NCBI GenBank assembly: GCA_948567375.1
Contig: OX419762.1
Span: forward strand, 11,972,001-12,036,000
Length of the DNA stretch: 64,000 nucleotides
From: Lunularia cruciata
Lineage: Eukaryota; Streptophyta; Marchantiopsida; Lunulariales; Lunulariaceae
Direction: 5' to 3'
The translations under genes and the position numbers were made by a program. Below, piece after piece: positions 1-10,668 of this stretch. Under the pieces are notes generated by a model. That model did no database searches. It worked only from the letters and a program-made list of their open reading frames with translations, and had not been told where the DNA came from. How positions within the stretch are numbered: the stretch's first letter is position 1; each line of letters starts with the position of its first letter.

Positions 1-1045
1 GCAAAGCAAAGTAGCATTGTATAGTGCCCCAACATATGGGAACTAGAGTGACAAGATTTCTAAGCTTTGCATCTTTGAGCATGCTTTGCAATTGGGCTTT
101 TGGGACATGATGATTGTGAAAGAATTTCACAAACTTTGTGTAGGTGGCAGCAAACTATAGTAAGTGTGTGCCCATCTGGATATTAATGTATTTTAACCTT
201 GCTTCATCTTTGTTGTAGCAAAGATGTCCTTAACAAACAAATGAAGCATATGGGAAATGCAACCATGAAAATACTTGGAAGGATGTTACTTACGCAACAT
301 TGCCCAAGTAGCCTTGTTAGCGGAAGTGTTCTCCCTAACATATCTAGAGATATTGCCAAGCAAATTTTTGATAACCTAAGTCATGTCCTCAAATAAGAAC
401 TTGGAATTGTGTCCTCATTCAATGGTATTTATTGATTCAAGAAATAGGTAAGAAGTTGGTGAAACCAACATATAGTTAATCATTGGTTTTTTTTCATGTT
501 TGATCTGCCATCACTTGTAGACAATGAAATGTATCTTGTGAAGGAATCATTTCAACCTTCCCTTTGACTTTAAGGAAGCACATATGAGTAGCTTACTAGC
601 CAAGACTTTACGTGAAGGTAAGTTCATATTTGGATGTAGCAGTTTCAAATCAACTTCAACATGTTGATATTTGATACAAACCAGAGCTGAAGTAGTCATG
701 TAGTAGTGCATGACAATCTGTTCTTGAAACAAGTCCAATTCCTTCTTGGAAAAAGTTGGGCAAACAAATGAATGCATGTTGCTCTATTGCATTTGACCAA
801 TAACTACAAAGCTGCAACTTGTTGTAGTGGATATCTTTAGGCCTTGAATCACAAGCCAATCAAGATAGTCCAAAGTAAATAACTCCTTCATATACTTCTT
901 GAACATGTTGCATTGATTGAGATGCGTCTTGACAACCTTGCTCTTCTTGTGGTGAAGGACAATACCAAGGTAATTTTTGCATCAAGATTCTAGCTAGAAT
1001 TGTGATCTGGTTTAGAAGATAACATGGACCACATAGTAGCAAGGT
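1..1045 (-). pseudogene. hAT-type (DUF659 class) transposase relic, cut by the window edge
   Basis: Read on the minus strand, this stretch keeps the order of landmarks of plant hAT transposases, broken by stops and frame changes. Around 547-780 a segment ending in LPSRKVLASKLL resembles the DUF659 region, where a conserved P-S-R/Y motif precedes a leucine-rich helix. Near 190-320 the series NTSANKATWAMLRK then HPSKYFHGCISHMLHLFV matches the family pattern of an N-A-x-N motif followed by Y/C-G-C-A-A-H-x-L-N-L. Near 1-60, LVTLVPICWGTIQCYF fits the T-R-W-G motif with TR replaced by IC. A zinc-finger-like N-terminus could lie at 860-1042 but is not convincing. The C-terminal dimerisation region would lie beyond the left edge. 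It cannot encode an active enzyme. Family assignment rests on motif order, not on a search. Confidence 0.6.
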
Positions 1046-3060
1046 CTTGACTTCATTTCTTGGCTATAGGTGTGATTTTTTTACCACCTCAATGACTTCC
1101 CATAGTGAAGTTGATGCGGCTTCCGCACCAAAAGTATAGATTGCAATACTTTGTCAACATTAGAAATTTAGGACTTGCATTTCTTTTGTTTGATTCTATT
1201 AAGAACTGAATTGAAAGATCAATTATTGAATGTATGATTTTGAGAGTGATTTGAAGTGTGTGTATAATTTTTAATCCCTTGTAGTCAGCTATTGAGGAAA
1301 GTTCAAGAAATAGAGTAAAAAAAACTCTTGCATGATTGCCATATTGTTTTGATTATATGCAATTATTGAACTCCATTACTAGTATTGGTCCATAAATAGT
1401 CCAACAAAACCAAAAAACCATTTTTTCCATATATATGAAGAATTGGTTTTTTGTTAAAATCATTAAAGAGCCATTTGAAAAATACCATGGAGTGCAAGCA
1501 CTGACCAAGGCAAGAGGGAAATTGACCAAGGACACAACATTTTTTTTATTTGGGAAATCCCTAGGATGAGGTATACTCAAAATATTTTGCTACCTTTGAT
1601 GATGATGTTGGATACTCACTATCCAACATACAAGAATGTTTGTAGGTATTGGGCTATTTAATCATGGAGACCAAAATGCATCCTCAATTGGAGCAACACA
1701 ATGCCAAAGTCACTTCCTTGAAGATGAAGTTAATTTCCCTTTGAGACAAACAAAAGAAGCAAGATGCAGAGTTGATTGCTTTGCAAGAAGAGTTAGATAC
1801 CTTGAAGATTGCTCTAGAGAGCAAGAAAAGAGAAAATGGTTGAAAGACAATCATATCAAGGAATTTGAGGAAGAATTGACTATGATTCAAAGTTCTTTGT
1901 ATGAACATGAAGATGAGCACCATTTGGTGGAGAGTCAATTTGAGAGTCTTTGGAAGACAGAGGTGGAGCTTAAAACATTAGCAACCAAAGGAAAGGCAAA
2001 AATCCAAGAAGTGAATGCTGCAATTCGAAGCTCAATTGAGGCAATTGATGATTGACCAAGCATTTGTGGCAATTCAAAAGGCAAATTATGAAGAATCAGC
2101 TGCCACCTACCAGAGGGAGATGAGTCTCTACATCACCAAGTATCAAGACATAGTGAAGAATCTATAGGACAGATTGCAAGCGGTGCATTAGGAGCTCATC
2201 ACCACAAGAATTTTTTTGAACAAAGAGAAGTACAAGAAGCTCTAGCTCTTGGTGAGAAGCTCTAGCTCTTGGAAGTAACTCATGCTTTTGCACCAAGCAA
2301 GACTCTTCAAGATGGTGAAATTTCTCATGAAGGGTTAAGGGAGGAATAACACCAGATCACTGTAAGAGGAGTATGTGACACCATGAATGAATTAATAGTG
2401 GAGTTTGTGGAGAGCACACTATTGGGGATGAGGTACATGAGCTCAAACATGACCATCAAAAGCTCATGGAGCCGCTTGAAGACAAGACATTGGAGCGGAT
2501 TGCCTTAGGCCTTAGGACTAAACTAGAGAGGAAGTTAAGAGAGTTGAGGGAGAGCTTGAAGATGACTTTACTATCAATTAGAGCTTGGTTTGACAAGGTA
2601 GTGGAGACTTTAGAGTTATAAGAGAAGTTCAAGGAAACATCAAAGTCATTAGAGCCGGTTGTGAAGGTATTGATGCGACACAATGTTCCTACCATATCCT
2701 TCTTGAGCTGCACCTGTAGTGGTCATGATTGACCATTAGGTGGTAGCAGTTTGTTAGTTTTTGGTATAGTTCTTAGTTTTAAGTGTTTGCAACTATTTAA
2801 GCACAACATTTGAAGTGCTACATCATCTAGTAATGGTTGGTGAATAGATTGAAAGAGCTTCTATGCTCTTTGTTGTTGTTCCCAAACTCTCTCATGAAAA
2901 TTTCTTGATTTATGTTTGCACTTTGGTGAGGATCAATAAACATTGAGGGATGTTGGGTGTGTGTGATCACTAGCTTTGGTGCAATTCCTTGATAGAATGC
3001 CTTATTAGCCTTGAGCTGTAGTGTTGTAAGTAACCAAAGTGTGAAGATCTGAATGGATAG
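1046..3060. other. No recognisable gene; decayed coiled-coil-like reading frame at 1,636-2,055
   Basis: The plus-strand frame at 1,636-2,055 (139 codons) is rich in E, K, Q and L and would be mostly alpha-helical and coiled-coil-like. It ends at a stop, but similar charged reading continues in shifted frames to about 2,700, which suggests a broken longer gene, perhaps part of a mobile element. A short direct repeat of AGCTCTAGCTCTTGG occurs near 2,240-2,272. I recognise no family. Confidence 0.3.
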
Positions 3061-3089
3061 ATTATCACAAGATCTTGTGGTGTCTCAAA

Positions 3090-3430
3090 CATCATGCATT
3101 CCAAAAGATAAAACATTGGGTTTCTGGTGAAGATAGTGCCTTGTGAAGTGTAAAACATCATCTCATGAAGATAGTGCCTTTTGGAGCATAGAATATTGGG
3201 TTTCAAGCAAGGGTAGTGCCTTATAGAGGGGTGAAAATTAGTCTTGGAGAAGAAGGTGCACTTCAAAGGGTAGAACACTGAGGTTCACAAAGGAGGATAT
3301 CCTCAAAAGGGCAGTACATTATCTTTGGTGGAGATGGGGCCTTCACAAGGGAAGTACATTGAATTCACAAAATATGGTGCCTTTGGAAGAGGATGCACCT
3401 AATCTTTGGGAGACCTCAAGTTTTGGTCTT
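3090..3430. repeat. Degenerate ~40-bp minisatellite
   Basis: About seven to eight diverged units of 38-43 bp follow one another. Each carries a core like GAAGATAGTGCCTT followed by a stretch like AAAACATTGGGTTT. The minus-strand translation echoes this as recurring MFY-L-x-C and MFYTS-type peptides between 2,970 and 3,278, so those reading frames are a product of the repeat, not a gene. Confidence 0.6.
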
Positions 3431-4880
3431 TAGAAGGAGCAAAGATCTTTGGCAAACGTAGTTGCCTTCTAAAGAAGGATTTCTCTTTAGAAGACCATAC
3501 TCCTTGTCTTTGGAGGGACACTTATATTCATAGAATCTTTAGGAGACCTTTAGAGAAGAGGAGCACCTCTCATTTTGAACCATCACTTCTCAAATTCATT
3601 AGAATTATACACTTTTGTACAAGTGATTCTTCTTTGTTGTTCCTATAGTGCACCTTCTTGGTATCATTTTCCTCATCTTAGAGTTTTCTCTACCTAAGAG
3701 GTCAAATAGTATATATTAAAGTACTTGAATGCGATATTTTCCTTCATGTTCAACAATTCCAAAACCGTATCCTTGTAGGATTGATTTGTTACTTACTAAA
3801 ATACTTCAATTAAGTGTTGATTGGGTTGTCACACCAAGTTGGCAGTAAGGTGAGAGATGTGTACATTGCTTACCTATATGCTTTAGTAGTGGTAATCTTG
3901 GCTCGCTACAATCAAGGACCATGGCCTCAATTTCAACATTCAATGTTTTTGTTACTTGGGCTTGATGAATTTTTGGAGGAGAACACCAATGCAAAGGATA
4001 CTATGGTATTGGAGGAGATCACTTGGATTTGAGTACGAGTGGGGTTGTTCCATTCTAGAGTTTTGATGAGGAGTTGCAACATCATGCAAATAGATTGGTA
4101 CAATAGGCTCGGAGTGGAGATTTTGTGCCATTGATAGACTAGTTTGATTATGATACTCTATAGACTATTACCTTGTCACCTTTGGAGACCATACCTATTG
4201 CTTGGTAGTATCTAGTAGAGGGAGTATGCCAACAAAAAAGTATAATAAGACTTGTTTGGTAGGATCAATATTGGACTAGTTCTGGTATTGTGAGCAAATA
4301 TATATGCACTAAGGTACTTGTATGTAGAGAGAGATGAGACTACTAGGTGAGTCTCTCTATATTATAGGGCACACTTGGTCTACTGGTATCCTAAGTTATT
4401 ACCGATGTCAATTAGTAGAGGTTACCAAAGATACTACCATCAACAATTTCCTTGATGGGGAACAAGATCTAGAGAAACATGGTACTATTCTTTTGGTGAT
4501 TTTTGGATTGCCATGTTAAGGACATGCTCATGCTGGCCAAAGACAAGGTTTGTAAGTGTAATACTCCAAGGACAAGAGAAAAGAGAAAACACAGATTGCA
4601 CACTCAAACATTCGATGCCCCAAGGGAGCACCTTCTCTTTATTATATAGACAAAGAGGATCTCCTCCAAGGAAGCTCCACCATAGGATTAGAGACACAGA
4701 TAGGTGACATGTCAGCAAGCTCCACCCTTGGATTAATTACTTGTATGGGTGACATGACTGGTCTAGGTCCTATCTGGTTGGTCAAACAAGCTTTGACTGG
4801 AGGGAATCTTTTAGGGAATCTTCATGTAGGAATCTCAAAATCACATAAGTAAGGTACCGTTCGAAAGCTCTCGATGAGAC
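3431..4880. other. No recognisable gene; minor direct repeat
   Basis: Only short frames occur here (3,806-4,032 and 4,334-4,519), with no motif I recognise. At about 4,673-4,760 two imperfect ~45-bp units repeat, each running from AGCTCCACC to GGTGACATG. Confidence 0.5.
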
Positions 4881-4886
4881 AAAGCA

Positions 4887-4935
4887 GGGGGGGAGGGAAG
4901 GCCAGCCTCTCCTTTGTGGGTGGGGGGGGGGGGGG
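4887..4935 (+). repeat. Poly-G-rich tract
   Basis: A run of seven G, then GAGGGAAGG, then a later block GTGGG followed by about 14 consecutive G. A simple-sequence tract prone to slippage and able in principle to form G-quadruplexes; its length in the assembly may be unreliable. Confidence 0.8.
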
Positions 4936-5004
4936 TTGTGCACATTTTCGAGGCCTAATTCATTTGTTTAGGCCTCCAAAATTGCCTTCAAAGATTTAAG
5001 GCAT

Positions 5005-5300
5005 ATTCCGGTTCCTACTCTATTAGTAGAAGTCCCCTTTTGGTGATACCTTTTTCTGATCTGTTTAGTCCATCATGTGTAACATCCTTCCAGATGTTAC
5101 CAAACCAATTTTCACCTTTAAATCATATGTCTAGCTATTGGTTCTAAAGTTCTCAAGTCTATTTCGGTTTCTGTCCTATTAGTAGAAGTATTCTTTTGGT
5201 GATAATTCTATCTTATCTATTTTGACCATCATGTATAACATCATTCTAGATGTTACCAAATCTAATTTCACATCTAGATCCTATGGCTAGCTCTTGATAT
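5005..5300. repeat. Diverged tandem dimer, ~156-bp unit
   Basis: Unit 1 starts at 5,005 (ATTCCGGTTCCTACTCTATT) and unit 2 at 5,161 (ATTTCGGTTTCTGTCCTATT). Both then carry TTAGTAGAAGT, TTTTGGTGATA, CATCATGT(G/A)TAACATC and AGATGTTACCAAA in the same order. By eye they are roughly 80 percent identical. Confidence 0.8.
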
Positions 5301-8300
5301 TACAGTAAGATCCTCATTCTAGTATGTTCTGGGAGATGCTTCTTATACTATGACATCTCTAAGTTCATAAGGCAGTTTCTCTAGTATGTATTTTGGAGAA
5401 CATCCCTTTGATCCCTCTCACACACATGCGATGGGGAGTATATATTAGGTCTGTAGTTGGATTGACCATGTATACAATCAACCCTAGCCTGAAATTATCT
5501 GTCTATTCATGAAATGGTTCAGGCAAATTACTATTCCAAAACAGATGCTAGACTATCATAAAATTGGGAACGGGAAAAATTTGATAGATATACTTGTATT
5601 TGGCAGTAATCTGAGAAGTGCCTATGTAATTTCAAAAGCTTGTGAATATACATCCAGATCATGGTCAAGTTCAACCTCAAGTTAAATGTGTGTACACTTG
5701 ACGATGCCCTCCATTGCTCACCAAGCTCTGCTCCATGACTACCCAGTTGACCTAGGTTTTATATTTTCTAATCTTCCGCTTTCATATCTTCAACACCAAT
5801 CTCATGTTGTTTATAGTTGGCGCCTACATAGAGTGCGCCAAGGGTATATTCATAATTCTTGAAATGGTAACGGTATTTTTGAGATTACAGAAAAATACAG
5901 GGGTATCTTTCAAATTTCTGCAAAATACAGAGTTATCTATTAAAATTTCCCTTAACTAGAATCACTTGTGAAAAGAGCACATACATGATAGTACGATGTA
6001 GCTAACATGTCATAACATGTATCCTTAGATTCTTCTTTGATGCTCCAGTATCTATTTCGAAAACTAGACATGAGTGTGCTTTGTTAAGTATGAAGAGAAG
6101 GGCGCGTACCAGGATGGAACAAAAGAGGTAAAAAGGAGCTAAACCCCAATCTTTGTTAAGTTATATTCAAGAGAAAAACTTACGGTACTGTCAACACGAT
6201 ACTCCTGAGAACAGGCCTCTCCCTTTCCCAGTGGACCAAGGGGCAGAATATTCGTACGTAATATTCTGTGCTGCATGACACAATCATATCAGAGATATCG
6301 GAGCTGCAGTTTGGAGTTGCAGTATTGAGTGGCGGAGTGGACGGGTGCTGTGGGGCAAGTTGACTACGTGATTACTTAGAAAGTCATGCCGCATGGAGTG
6401 ATGCACAATTGTGGGGCTTGTTGACTGCGTCATCGATTCGTAGACTTTGTACGACGTACAATCTGGGTGAAATTTGTAAGTCTTTATGAAAAGGTGGTCC
6501 AGGTGAGACTGCCTGCAGTCTGCGATTGGGTTTCACTGCGATCTGATGTCTCCTGAGGTCCCATAGTGGGATGAATTTTGGAGTTCCTCTTCTTGTTGGC
6601 TACTAGGGGATCAATTGGATTTCTCTTATGAGGATGCATGGAGTATTGATGAAGTCACGCCAATACTTGCAGATTGCCCACTGGACTGAAAGTGAATCAA
6701 TGAAACGGATGCCCTGTTGTGAATGAATGATTGAAATGAGTGAATCACAAACTGGAGAATGCAGCAGATTCTGAAAGAAATTATGGTAAACTCTTGCCGT
6801 GTGGAGGCCTGCACTGAAGCCATTCACAGAAAGAGCTCAGACTGGTAGTAATCATCGAAAAGTTTGGAGAGGAAAAGAGCTGAGGGACTGGGATTTTGAC
6901 TTATCTACGCATGGTTCACGAGCATAAGTCTCTCTACGAAATGGTGTGTACATAAAACGAGGATAGGAAATAGCCAGAGACAATGGTCCAAAGTGTGCAG
7001 GCCGGAGATAGTGCGGTGCCTACACCCCGCATGAGAGCAGATTACCTACATCACTGGGGATAGGGAACTAAAAGACACCTCGTGGCGACACGAGTTATCG
7101 GTGATACCGGTGACATCCCAGCGTGGTCACAGTCCTGGGAAGTCAGCGGATCCATATGACCTCCCTACTGTTAACGCAGTCTCGTAAGAGGAAAGCGGCT
7201 TCAGTAGGAACTTGCACTACGACGTCACCAGAGTGTTGGAGATGAATGGATAGGAGCGTTTAGCTTTCTCTGACAGCTCTAGAGTACAGGACAAACTCGT
7301 TTGCGTCGAAATATGTTAAAAGCGAAGAAGAACGACTGCCTCGGAAAGACATTCATGACGCACCAAGGCACAAGATTTATCATGGAACATCCAGCAACTC
7401 GAGAGTGGAGGACCTTCAAAACTTAGTCTATCCATTCCTACCCTCGTATATTCACAGGTGTTGCATTGACTTTTGATACGTCGCATGAGATCAACTGTCA
7501 TGTCGAGTCCTCGTTTGCTTGTATTATACGAAATACACACGTCTAAGTTTACATGTAGATTGTAGAACGTAGACCTATGAAGCTTGCAATGAAAAAGGCG
7601 ACCGCGTAGGATTAACAAGAATGATGGGTAAGATCCCATCAAGCCGTAGAAGGATAAAACACGAGAGATAAAATGGATTTGCAATGTACTCGGATCCGTA
7701 ATGAGGATAGAACTGTTACTATGTGTAATTTTAATTAAAAGATACTCTATCATAGGCAAGATTAAAGTCAGCCAGATATATGTACTGCTATGTTTGCATT
7801 TTAACACTTTATTTGCATCCTTTTACGCATACCGTTTCACTTCTTTTCTTCCCAATAACCGCAATTCTTCTTCCTTCGCCAAAAGTCCGATCCGGAATTG
7901 AACTATTCTGCATATTTATACTTCACATTCTGGGTCGCTGTTAGCGCTGCTCTAGGACTCTTGCACTGAGTCGAGGTCTGCACAAAATCCTTTACTTGAT
8001 CCAATCGAACTGAAGAACTGTCGAGAAATAATTTGCACTTCAATTCAAGAGAGTACTTCAACGGAGCCAATTCTCTCAAAGTCTTGCTGCAAACAGCTAT
8101 TGCGCCAACAGAAACAGAACGGAACACAATCTCATTCTTGTTCAGACTGCAACACTTGCAATAGTCGAACAATTTAATGACTATCACTAGGTCAAGCTTT
8201 GATTTATTATTAGCTTCAACTTCTCAAACCTGCACCTCTCCTTTCCTCGCCAGAACTCCTTCCGTTCAGGCATAAAAAAGCCAGTTAATTTGCCCATGAT

Positions 8301-10027
8301 TTACGTGATACTGAGTTCACGTGAATCAGTATCATCCCAGTCACGATGAGCACTACACAGCACGCACCTGTATCCTGGTCTACTGCAGTGTGGTGTCTCG
8401 TTGATAGCCTTCACCTGTTTCAACCGTAGTAAAGCAATGTACTAGTAGTATGTAAATCTCAATGAGTCTTCTTCTTGATATTTTACTTCTTAAACGTCAA
8501 ACAAGATGATCTCTAACATGGTCTCATCTGTTTTCAGACTGCAACGAGCACAATGAAAGAATGCGCTAACATCGTTCAAAGGCCTTGAGCTGAGGACACA
8601 CGTTTAAGACGCGCGTAGAAAGGCAGCTTAGGCAAGAGTATATTATGTATCCTCATAACGTATAGTCTTGTGATGAACTATAAAATAGTCTAACCTTGTT
8701 CACTCCTTGAAGCTTGAGGGTATTTAGCAGCGGGAATGTCAAACCATAACGAATACGGTAAATATGCCGAAACCCCTTGGCTTCACCGGACAGAATTTGT
8801 TCTTGTTGGCCCTGTTCGCTTTGTGGCGACTGCTGGTTCATGCTTAGAAACTTTGACTCATGTGTTGCGATAGAACTTGGATCCAACGATCTTTATACGG
8901 AGTATGATGGCTGGGGATACCGAGGTATTTATAGTTGTAACGATTTGGATTCGTCCTCTTCTTGGTAGAGCTTCTCGATGATTAAATCTGCATGTCGCCG
9001 TTGAAATCCGACTCTCTACTACATCAAGAGCTGTCAACACCACACGGAAAATGTGCGAGATATACATCTCCCATGAACTCCAGCACAGGACAATCACAAC
9101 GACATCACCGAATCAGGTTTTCAGTTTCTTTGTCGATGATAATATTGTGTTCAAATTCGAAAGCCCTTCATCGGGAGGCCCCTATCTAGGATATCTGTAA
9201 GTAGAGTGGTGTTCTTTCATTTGATTGTCGCAGTCAGTGCTGAACTCTAGATTTCTGTATTCTTTCATTTAGTTTTACTTGTGTAGTAAATTTCGATCGA
9301 CTCTAGGGTAAGGTTATCGCGTTATATATATATATAATTTAGTAACTAAAATTATTATGATAATTTAAAAATATTTTTGATAGTGAATACATTATATATT
9401 CATGTAAAATTTAATATTGAATATAATTAAATAATTTATCAATACAGTAATAAAGTATTTTACTTTATCAAAAATAATAAAAAAGATATATAAAGAAGAT
9501 TTTCTCGAAGCGCGTTGAAAAGATCGACTCCTGGAGCAGGAATCCCTCGTCACTACTTTTGGTCATCATCATTGCTTGATGAGGTCTCTCATCCTTTGTG
9601 ATTTCTACGCGGTCTCCTTTCTCCTTTTAGTCATCCACCTAAGAGCTGTACACTAAGACCCGTCAATACTCCTCGTAAACTGGAAATTGCGAGGGGACAG
9701 CAATCTTAGTTCGGTCATTATTTCAGCTTCTTCATGCGGAACATCCCAATGCAAGTTAAAGTGAGCTCAATCCTTAATTATTGGGCAATCTTAGGCTAAG
9801 AAAAGTTACGTAATTGACAGATTTACGTAGATCTAAACTAGCTGCATATGACTTCGCACCAGGAATCTCACATGTTTCATTACGGGCTTTCACTGTTGAG
9901 TTTTCTCTCGTGCCGTTACACTTTTGAGCATGCAGGTGGGAACCAAGATAAGGAAGGCGTTAGAGATGTGCAAACAGTTGTTGAAAGTTCATCTCAACCG
10001 ACTAGCGACTAGCTATCAAGGTTTGAT
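5301..10027. other. No recognisable gene; less AT-rich single-copy-looking DNA
   Basis: From about 6,000 to 9,250 the sequence is clearly less AT-rich than its surroundings and resembles the genic island at 45-62 kb, yet no frame carries a recognised domain. The longest frames (7,316-7,807 minus, 163 codons; 7,903-8,187 minus) have no protein-like signature I trust. A glutamine-rich minus-strand frame at 8,653-8,886 has its first ATG about 16 codons in. From about 9,320 to 9,500 the DNA is very AT-rich with a (TA)n run. It could hold a decayed gene, short exons or a noncoding transcript. Confidence 0.45.
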
Positions 10028-10295
10028 GACTAACATGTGAAAGTCATGTTGGGGATCATTACAAATTCACTATTCTCTTCTTATAGTCTTCAGCTAGATT
10101 TAGCTATATATTGAGATCAACCCACTGCAGAAAGTAAAACCAAAAACATCTTTGGAGAAAAGACTAACATGTGAAAGTCGTGTTGGGGATCATTACAAAT
10201 TCACTTTTCTCTTCTTATAGTCTTCAGCTAGATTTAGCTATATATTGACATCAACCCACCGCAGAAAGGAAAACCAAAAACATCTTTGGAGAAAA
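10028..10295. repeat. Tandem duplication, 134-bp unit
   Basis: Two copies start at 10,028 and 10,162, both with GACTAACATGTGAAAGTC, and run to TCTTTGGAGAAAAGA. They differ at only a handful of positions (for example CATG/CGTG, ACTATTC/ACTTTTC, TTGAGATC/TTGACATC), so this is a fairly young duplication. Confidence 0.9.
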
Positions 10296-10617
10296 GAGCA
10301 GAAACCAGAAAAGAATTCTCACGAGCATCAATAGGTGCACAGGAATTAAGGTAGTTCAGAACCACTTGCTCTTACCTCCACGAGAATGCCTATTCTGGAT
10401 TTTACTCATTCTCAATACAGATTATAGAGATCTATAGGAAGCTCTACCCGACCCGCGCTTTTCCATGTCCAATCTGCTCTTGCATTTATCCTGATCCGCA
10501 CTCCTCCTAGTCGTCTCCTGCTGCGTTGATTAAAACCGCCCTCATATAACCAGCCTCATGCGAATCACAGTCACCACAAAATTCCACTCGATCCTTTCCA
10601 GGTGCGCCTGCGCTCAA

Positions 10618-10668
10618 CTCACGGATAGACCTCCCTCAGCAGAGGGAGGTCTATCCGCGAGTTTTTTT
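10618..10668 (+). other. Strong stem-loop followed by a T tract
   Basis: A 20-bp arm at 10,618-10,637 pairs with 10,642-10,661 across a 4-nt loop (AGCA) with a single mismatch, and seven T follow at once. The shape is that of an intrinsic terminator, but this is nuclear plant DNA, where it could be a Pol III-type end, a processed small-RNA hairpin, or chance. No gene ends just upstream. Confidence 0.55.

Noticed and set aside
7316-7807. 163-codon minus-strand frame, the longest in the left third
   Set aside because: No domain, irregular residue mix and no conserved block that I recognise; length alone is not enough.
9320-9350. (TA)n run, and a similar one near 38,700
   Set aside because: Ordinary microsatellites in AT-rich DNA.
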